From assembly GCA_964450955.1 (NCBI GenBank), contig CAYVFI010000017.1, positions 62,001 through 126,000 on the forward strand: a stretch of DNA of 64,000 bases, in the 5' to 3' direction. This document shows, piece after piece, positions 59,276 through 64,000 of the stretch (position 1 is its first letter; every line of letters starts with the position of its first letter). This DNA comes from CAYNWT01 sp964450955 (GTDB lineage Bacteria; Planctomycetota; Planctomycetia; Planctomycetales; Planctomycetaceae). The position numbers were made by a program, and so were the translations under genes. A model generated the notes under the pieces. It was given only the letters and a program-made list of their open reading frames with translations, did no database searches and was not told where the DNA came from.

Positions 59276-61741
59276 ATGACGAATAGCGATCAACCACAGG
59301 CTGCCTCAGTCACTTTGCTAAGCATCAAAGATGAGATTCACAGGCATCTGAATTACACGCTGGGGCACCACGACGACAACGTCGATCCCGGATATCTGTA
59401 CCGGGCGCTGGCGATAGCGATTCGTGACCAATTGGTATCCGACTGGAAACGAACTCACAGCCGCATCGCCAGCAGCGGGCAGAAGCGAGTGTACTACCTG
59501 TCGCTGGAATTCCTGGTCGGGCGATCGCTGACAAACGCGATCCTGAACCTCGACATCGAAGACGACATCCGCGCGGCGCTGAAAGATTACGGGGTTGGGC
59601 TGGAAGAAGCCGCCGAAATGGAACTCGACGCCGGATTGGGCAACGGCGGTCTGGGCCGGTTGGCTGCATGCTTTCTGGACAGCTGCGCGAACCTGCAATT
59701 GCCGGTGACGGGGTATGGCATCCGCTACGAATACGGCATGTTCCATCAGCGGATTGAAAACGGTCGGCAAGTCGAAGACCCCGACCACTGGCTACGGGAC
59801 GGGAACCCGTGGGAACTTGAGCGCCCCGAAGATACAAAGCATGTGCGGTTCTACGGGCATTCAGAACACTTCGTCGACGACACCGGCAAGCCCCGCGCGC
59901 GGTGGGCAAACACCCAGGATGTGCTGGCGGTTCCCTACGATATGCCGATTCCGGGCGACCGAAACGGAACCGTTAACACGCTACGACTATGGCGGTCGGC
60001 TGCGACGGACGAGTTCAATCTGGAAGAATTCAACGCCGGCGGCTACTCCGAAGCCGTCGCGCAGAAGAACCTGGCTGAACAAATTACGATGGTTCTGTAC
60101 CCGAACGATTCCAGCGAGAATGGCAAAGAGCTGCGGCTGAAGCAGCAGTATTTTCTTGTGTCAGCAAGTCTGCAGGACGTTGTTGGTGAATGGGTTGCCG
60201 AACACGGAACCGACTTCAGCCAGTTCAGCGCGAAGAATTGTTTCCAGTTAAACGATACACACCCGGCGTGCGCGGTGCCTGAGTTGATGCGAATCCTGAT
60301 GGATGAGCACGGCATGGAATGGGTCGACGCCTGGGAAGTCACACAGCGCAGCATGGCCTACACAAACCACACGCTGCTACCGGAAGCTTTGGAACGCTGG
60401 TCGGTATCGCTGTTTAGCCGGCTGTTACCGCGGTTGATGGACATCATTTACGAAATCGATTTGCAGTTCACTCAGAAACTGGCTGAGGCAGGCGATGACG
60501 CGGACGACCCGGATCGACGGCACCGCATGTCGTTGATCGAACATGGCGAGCACCCGCATGTTCGCATGGCGTACCTGGCCATCGTTGGTAGCTTCTCTGT
60601 GAACGGAGTTGCGGGACTGCACACCGATCTTTTGAAGGCCGGGTTATTTGCGGACTTCAATAAACTGTGGCCAGAGCGGTTCAACAACAAGACCAACGGC
60701 GTCACTCAGCGGCGCTGGTTGAGTCATTGTAATCCGGGGCTTCGAAGTCTTGTCACGAAGATCATCGGTGACGGCTGGCAGAAAGATCTGACAAAGCTAA
60801 AAGACCTGGTCCCGCACGCCGAAAACGCGGCGTTCCAAAAAGACTGGGCTGCCGTCAAGCAGGCCAACAAGCGCGCTTTAAGTGAGTATGTTGCGAAGAG
60901 CACAGGTATCGTGTTCGATGAGAATGCTTTGTTTGATGTGCAGGTAAAGCGGATTCACGAATACAAGCGGCAGCTGTTGAATGTGCTGCATGTGGTTCAT
61001 CTGTACGACCGCATTTGTCGCGGTGACGCGGATGGCATGACTCCAAGGTGCGTCTTGATTGGCGGCAAGGCGGCTCCGGGCTACTACCTTGCGAAGGTCA
61101 TCGTGAAGTTGATTAACGATGTGGCCGCAGTTGTGAACTCTGAACCCAAAGCAGACAAACTGCTTAAACTTGTGTTCCTACCCAACTACCGAGTGTCGGC
61201 GATGGAAGTCATTTGCCCGGCGACGGATCTTTCCGAACAAATTTCAACGGCAGGCAAAGAAGCATCCGGCACCGGCAACATGAAGTTCATGATGAACGGA
61301 GCCATGACGATTGGAACTCTGGACGGTGCGAACATTGAGATTCGCGAAGAAGTCGGGGAAGACAACTTCTTCTTGTTTGGTCTGACGGCCGCGGAAGCCG
61401 TTGAGGCTCGTAAGGCTTACAATCCGAGCGAGATTATTGAAGGCGACGAGGACATCCGTCGCGTGATGAGTCTTGTGGAAGGCGGGCACTTTAATTCGGC
61501 CGAACCCGGGATTTTTAGCGTCATCACCAACGGATTGCGAAATCCACACGACCTTTGGCTGACGATTGCGGACTTCCGGAGCTACATTGAAGCTCAGCAA
61601 CGTGTCAACGAAGCTTACAAAGATCAGGCAAGCTGGCAGCGGATGAGTATTTTGAATACCGCCTGCAGTGGTTGGTTCTCCAGCGATCGGACGATTCAGC
61701 AATATGCTGATGAAATCTGGAACGTGAAACCTGTTAAGTAG
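59276..61741 (+). CDS. glgP: Glycogen/starch phosphorylase
   Basis: About 821 residues from the ATG at 59276; a TTG at 59222 would add 18. It cleaves alpha-1,4-glucan ends with phosphate to give glucose-1-phosphate, with pyridoxal phosphate as cofactor. The family pattern is complete: KRVYYLSLEFLVGRSLTNAI, MELDAGLGNGGLGRLAACFL, FNNKTNGVTQRRWLSHCNPG, VQVKRIHEYKRQLLNVLHVV, and the PLP-lysine region EASGTGNMKFMMNGAMTIGT. The 296 bp between the export lipoprotein and this gene hold no recognisable gene. It is followed 83 bp later by malQ, and the two make a glycogen-breakdown unit. Confidence 0.96.
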   Translation: MTNSDQPQAASVTLLSIKDEIHRHLNYTLGHHDDNVDPGYLYRALAIAIRDQLVSDWKRTHSRIASSGQKRVYYLSLEFLVGRSLTNAILNLDIEDDIRAALKDYGVGLEEAAEMELDAGLGNGGLGRLAACFLDSCANLQLPVTGYGIRYEYGMFHQRIENGRQVEDPDHWLRDGNPWELERPEDTKHVRFYGHSEHFVDDTGKPRARWANTQDVLAVPYDMPIPGDRNGTVNTLRLWRSAATDEFNLEEFNAGGYSEAVAQKNLAEQITMVLYPNDSSENGKELRLKQQYFLVSASLQDVVGEWVAEHGTDFSQFSAKNCFQLNDTHPACAVPELMRILMDEHGMEWVDAWEVTQRSMAYTNHTLLPEALERWSVSLFSRLLPRLMDIIYEIDLQFTQKLAEAGDDADDPDRRHRMSLIEHGEHPHVRMAYLAIVGSFSVNGVAGLHTDLLKAGLFADFNKLWPERFNNKTNGVTQRRWLSHCNPGLRSLVTKIIGDGWQKDLTKLKDLVPHAENAAFQKDWAAVKQANKRALSEYVAKSTGIVFDENALFDVQVKRIHEYKRQLLNVLHVVHLYDRICRGDADGMTPRCVLIGGKAAPGYYLAKVIVKLINDVAAVVNSEPKADKLLKLVFLPNYRVSAMEVICPATDLSEQISTAGKEASGTGNMKFMMNGAMTIGTLDGANIEIREEVGEDNFFLFGLTAAEAVEARKAYNPSEIIEGDEDIRRVMSLVEGGHFNSAEPGIFSVITNGLRNPHDLWLTIADFRSYIEAQQRVNEAYKDQASWQRMSILNTACSGWFSSDRTIQQYADEIWNVKPVK

Positions 61742-61824
61742 TTGACAACGTTCGCCGCTGGTTTGACGCGGCCGGTGCAAAGGGTCAGTGTGTTCTTTTC
61801 AATTCGTAAACCTGACTGACTTTT

Positions 61825-63330
61825 ATGCGACTTCCGCGATCATCCGGGATACTGATGCCCGTTTTCAGCCTGCCGGGCGGGCACGGCGTTGGCGACTTTG
61901 GTCCAGCCGCGTTTCGCTTTGTGGATTTCCTGCAGGCAGCCGGTCAAACCATCTGGCAACTGCTGCCTCTGGTTCCGACATCACTGGGCAACTCGCCCTA
62001 CAGCAGCTATTCGGCGTTCGCCGGGAACCAGTTACTCATCAGCATGGACAAGCTGGTTGAACTGGGCCTGTTGACTGCCGAACAGGTCAGCGAAAACGCA
62101 CCACCCAACACCAACACCGCCGACTACAACGCCGCGCGGGAGTACAAAGAACCGCTGCTAAGAACTGCGTTCGCGAACTTCCGCAACACCTCAGACGCGG
62201 CACTCGCATCGCGGTTTATGGAGTTTCTGGGAGCGAACCGGTTCTGGCTAACCGACTTCGCGCGGTTTGAAGCGCATGCGTTAAGTTGCGGCCACAAAGA
62301 TTGGGCTCGGTGGGATGAGAGTCTGGTTCGTCGTGACGCGACCGCTTTGTCCGAACTGGATTCGCGGCTGGCTGATGAAATCGACTTTGCGAAGTTCCAG
62401 CAGTTTGTGTTCGACCTGCAGTGGCGCGAACTCAAGCAATACGCCAACGAACGCGACATCCGGATCTACGGCGACATGCCGATATTTGTTGCGTATGAAA
62501 GTGTGGATGTCTGGACGAACCAGAACCTGTTTAGCTTGAACGAAGCCGGGCGGCCGACGGTTGTTGCCGGAGTGCCACCGGATTACTTCAGCGAGACCGG
62601 TCAGATGTGGGGTAACCCGCTGTACAACTGGGAACAGTTGGCCGCGACAAACTACGAGTGGTGGACGCTTCGCATCCGGCATGCGTTCCAACAGTTCGAC
62701 CTGCTAAGGATAGACCACTTCCGCGGTTTCGAGTCCTACTGGGAGATTCCTGCTGACGCTCCCAACGCAATTGGTGGGCAATGGAAGCCCGGCCCCCGCC
62801 GAGGTGTGTTTGATGCGGCTCGCGATTCGTTGGGTGAGTTGCCCATCGTGGCGGAAGACCTGGGCTTAATTACTGACGAAGTCCACGGTCTGCGCGATGA
62901 ACTTGGGTTGCCGGGCATGCGCGTGTTGCAGTTTGGGTTCGCTCACGAACACGATAACTACCATCGGCCTGAGGCGTACCCGGAACACAGCGTGGCGTAC
63001 ACGGGAACCCACGACAACGACACGATTGTCGGTTGGTACAACGCGGGCCAGGACAATGAAGCTCAGCAGCACATTCTCAGCCGATTCCTGTCCGGCGATC
63101 CCGCCAAAGTTCACACCGAACTGATTTCAGCCGTCATGCACTCGGCCGCTGAGACGGCAATCATCCCAATGCAGGACCTGCTGGGGCTGGGAACGGAAGC
63201 CAGAACCAACACCCCTGGCCAGGCCGAAGGCAACTGGCTATGGCGCTGCGCAGACGACGCAATCAGCGATCATTGCGCGAACGAGTTGCGGCAGGTGACC
63301 GTCGATTCGAACCGGCTTCGCGGTTCATAG
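61825..63330 (+). CDS. malQ: 4-alpha-glucanotransferase (amylomaltase)
   Basis: 501 residues of family GH77. It transfers alpha-1,4-glucan segments between chains, turning short glucans left by phosphorylase into longer substrates. Visible are FSLPGGHGVGDFGPAAFRFV, the WQLLPLVPTSLGNSPYSSYS block near the N-terminus, YGDMPIFVAYESVDVWTNQN, the nucleophile region LLRIDHFRGFESYWEIP, the acid/base VAEDLGLITDEVHGL and the third acidic residue in YTGTHDNDTIVGWY. Co-orientation with glgP suggests a shared glycogen utilisation role. The start ATG at 61825 matches the usual RSSGILMPVFSLP beginning. Confidence 0.96.
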   Translation: MRLPRSSGILMPVFSLPGGHGVGDFGPAAFRFVDFLQAAGQTIWQLLPLVPTSLGNSPYSSYSAFAGNQLLISMDKLVELGLLTAEQVSENAPPNTNTADYNAAREYKEPLLRTAFANFRNTSDAALASRFMEFLGANRFWLTDFARFEAHALSCGHKDWARWDESLVRRDATALSELDSRLADEIDFAKFQQFVFDLQWRELKQYANERDIRIYGDMPIFVAYESVDVWTNQNLFSLNEAGRPTVVAGVPPDYFSETGQMWGNPLYNWEQLAATNYEWWTLRIRHAFQQFDLLRIDHFRGFESYWEIPADAPNAIGGQWKPGPRRGVFDAARDSLGELPIVAEDLGLITDEVHGLRDELGLPGMRVLQFGFAHEHDNYHRPEAYPEHSVAYTGTHDNDTIVGWYNAGQDNEAQQHILSRFLSGDPAKVHTELISAVMHSAAETAIIPMQDLLGLGTEARTNTPGQAEGNWLWRCADDAISDHCANELRQVTVDSNRLRGS

Positions 63331-63722
63331 ACCCACGGGGCCTATTCAACCACCGATTGACAAAACGATGGGTTCGCCAACCGGTCGCAATCTGTGTCCG
63401 AGCGGCATCGATTTCCTTTGACGACTAAGTCGGGTCGGTTTGAGTACCGCTGTTGTCGTGCCGGCTTTTCCGGTGTCAGCGTGAAGCTAACGCGCCCCGA
63501 CGTGCCCCGACGTGCGATGGGACATCATATTTGTGATCTAGGCCGCAATTGGCCCGGCTTCCGTGCGACATCGCGATCTGATGTGTGTTATTGAACATAT
63601 CGAGTTCACTATTGCTGTGTCTGGTGTTTGCGACGGATGCGTCCCATCGTAAGATCCGCAGATGGGACCAGATGCATGGGTCCTGACTTCCGGCAGTTTC
63701 CTTTCACCGACATTGGACGTTC
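63331..63722. other. 392-bp intergenic region before the flavoprotein gene
   Basis: No gene or RNA is recognised. It contains the inverted pair GTCCCATC (63641-63648) and GATGGGAC (63661-63668), an 8-bp stem with a 12-base loop about 55 bp before the next start, possibly an operator or leader hairpin; GATGGGAC also occurs near 63517. A short duplication (CCCCGACGTG twice) lies near 63496-63515. The promoter of the next gene is presumably here. Confidence 0.45.
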
Positions 63723-64000
63723 ATGATCGCCAGCAACCCGACACCTGCGGCGAAGGTCAAACGGGGCAAGTACTTCGCGACCGTACCGGCTCAGGAAATC
63801 CTTCCGATCGTCGATGGCCGCTATGAATCGAATGTTCGAGGCATCTTCCTGGTGGGCGATGTCACGGGCCTGCCGTTGGTCAAAGTGGCCGCGAATCAGG
63901 GCCGCGAAGTCATCGAGGGGATGGAGAAGTCGGGTGTGATCCGGGCTGAATCCAATGCAGATGGTCTGGACCTTGTCATCATCGGTGGCGGTCCGGCTGG
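63723..64000 (+). CDS. Pyridine-nucleotide-disulfide-type flavoprotein (partial, C-terminus off window)
   Basis: 92 codons are present from the ATG at 63723 to the edge. The first part (IFLVGDVTGLPLVKVAANQG) resembles the C-terminal GD-motif region of thioredoxin-reductase-like proteins, which binds the FAD ribityl chain; after it comes DLVIIGGGPAG, a fresh N-terminal GxGxxG dinucleotide fold at the cut edge. The order is odd for a single oxidoreductase domain and suggests that a short regulatory or remnant segment precedes a full FAD/NAD(P) domain. The substrate cannot be inferred from this fragment. Confidence 0.7.
   Translation, partial: MIASNPTPAAKVKRGKYFATVPAQEILPIVDGRYESNVRGIFLVGDVTGLPLVKVAANQGREVIEGMEKSGVIRAESNADGLDLVIIGGGPA

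Overview
The window reads as chromosomal DNA of a planctomycete (Planctomycetota, probably order Planctomycetales; genus not resolved). The reasons are family-level: lipid A synthesis (LpxB) beside long exported proteins of planctomycete type, a very large coiled-coil membrane protein paired with a squalene-cyclase-like repeat protein, a secretin with a long repeat-rich N-terminus, a secreted thioredoxin-NHL protein, a DUF1579 protein, an OleA-like thiolase and FloA. Genes lie on both strands in short operons. No rRNA, tRNA, CRISPR array, prophage or insertion sequence was recognised. Both edges cut a gene: a HAL2-type bisphosphate nucleotidase on the left and a pyridine-nucleotide flavoprotein on the right.

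Layout. 1-4.9 kb: nucleotidase, lpxB, pilT, cfa. 4.9-8.3 kb: a minus-strand two-component operon whose kinase starts with an ethylene-receptor-like membrane domain, followed by two FixJ-type regulators. 8.6-11.9 kb: SWIM-SNF2 helicase. 12-24 kb (minus): acidic exported protein, guaB, rsmA, the alpha/alpha-repeat and giant coiled-coil pair, rdgB, a SPOR-like exported protein and a DUF1295 membrane protein. 24-29 kb (plus): thioredoxin-NHL protein, sugar transferase with a clear terminator, SGNH esterase. 29-34 kb (minus): an ExbB/ExbD-like trio and a hybrid histidine kinase with an unusual extracytoplasmic region. 34-36.7 kb (plus): fasciclin, terminator, ECF sigma and anti-sigma.

36.7-42.4 kb is a divergent cluster that looks like a complete, PTS-independent route for salvaging N-acetylmuramic acid: a beta-lactamase/AmiE-like domain fused to a NamZ exo-muramidase, a sodium:solute symporter, MurQ and a BadF/BadG-type sugar kinase. 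42.4-47.5 kb: DUF1579, OleA-like thiolase, a small gene with its own terminator, FloA, RidA and a thioredoxin-fold gene interrupted by one in-frame TGA. The TGA falls at the expected redox site and has a bacterial-SECIS-like hairpin 3' of it, so the gene is a candidate undescribed selenoprotein. 47.8-52 kb: giant secretin. 52.5-57 kb: a tightly coupled operon of TlpA-like thioredoxin, di-haem peroxidase, MFS transporter and an ATP-grasp-like protein. 57.3-63.3 kb: Wza-like export lipoprotein, glycogen phosphorylase and 4-alpha-glucanotransferase.

The strongest leads are the TGA-containing thioredoxin-like gene with its hairpin, the ethylene-receptor-like kinase whose ligand and copper residues keep the plant spacing, and the MurNAc salvage cluster. 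All functional statements are homology recall and motif reading; no database search was run.
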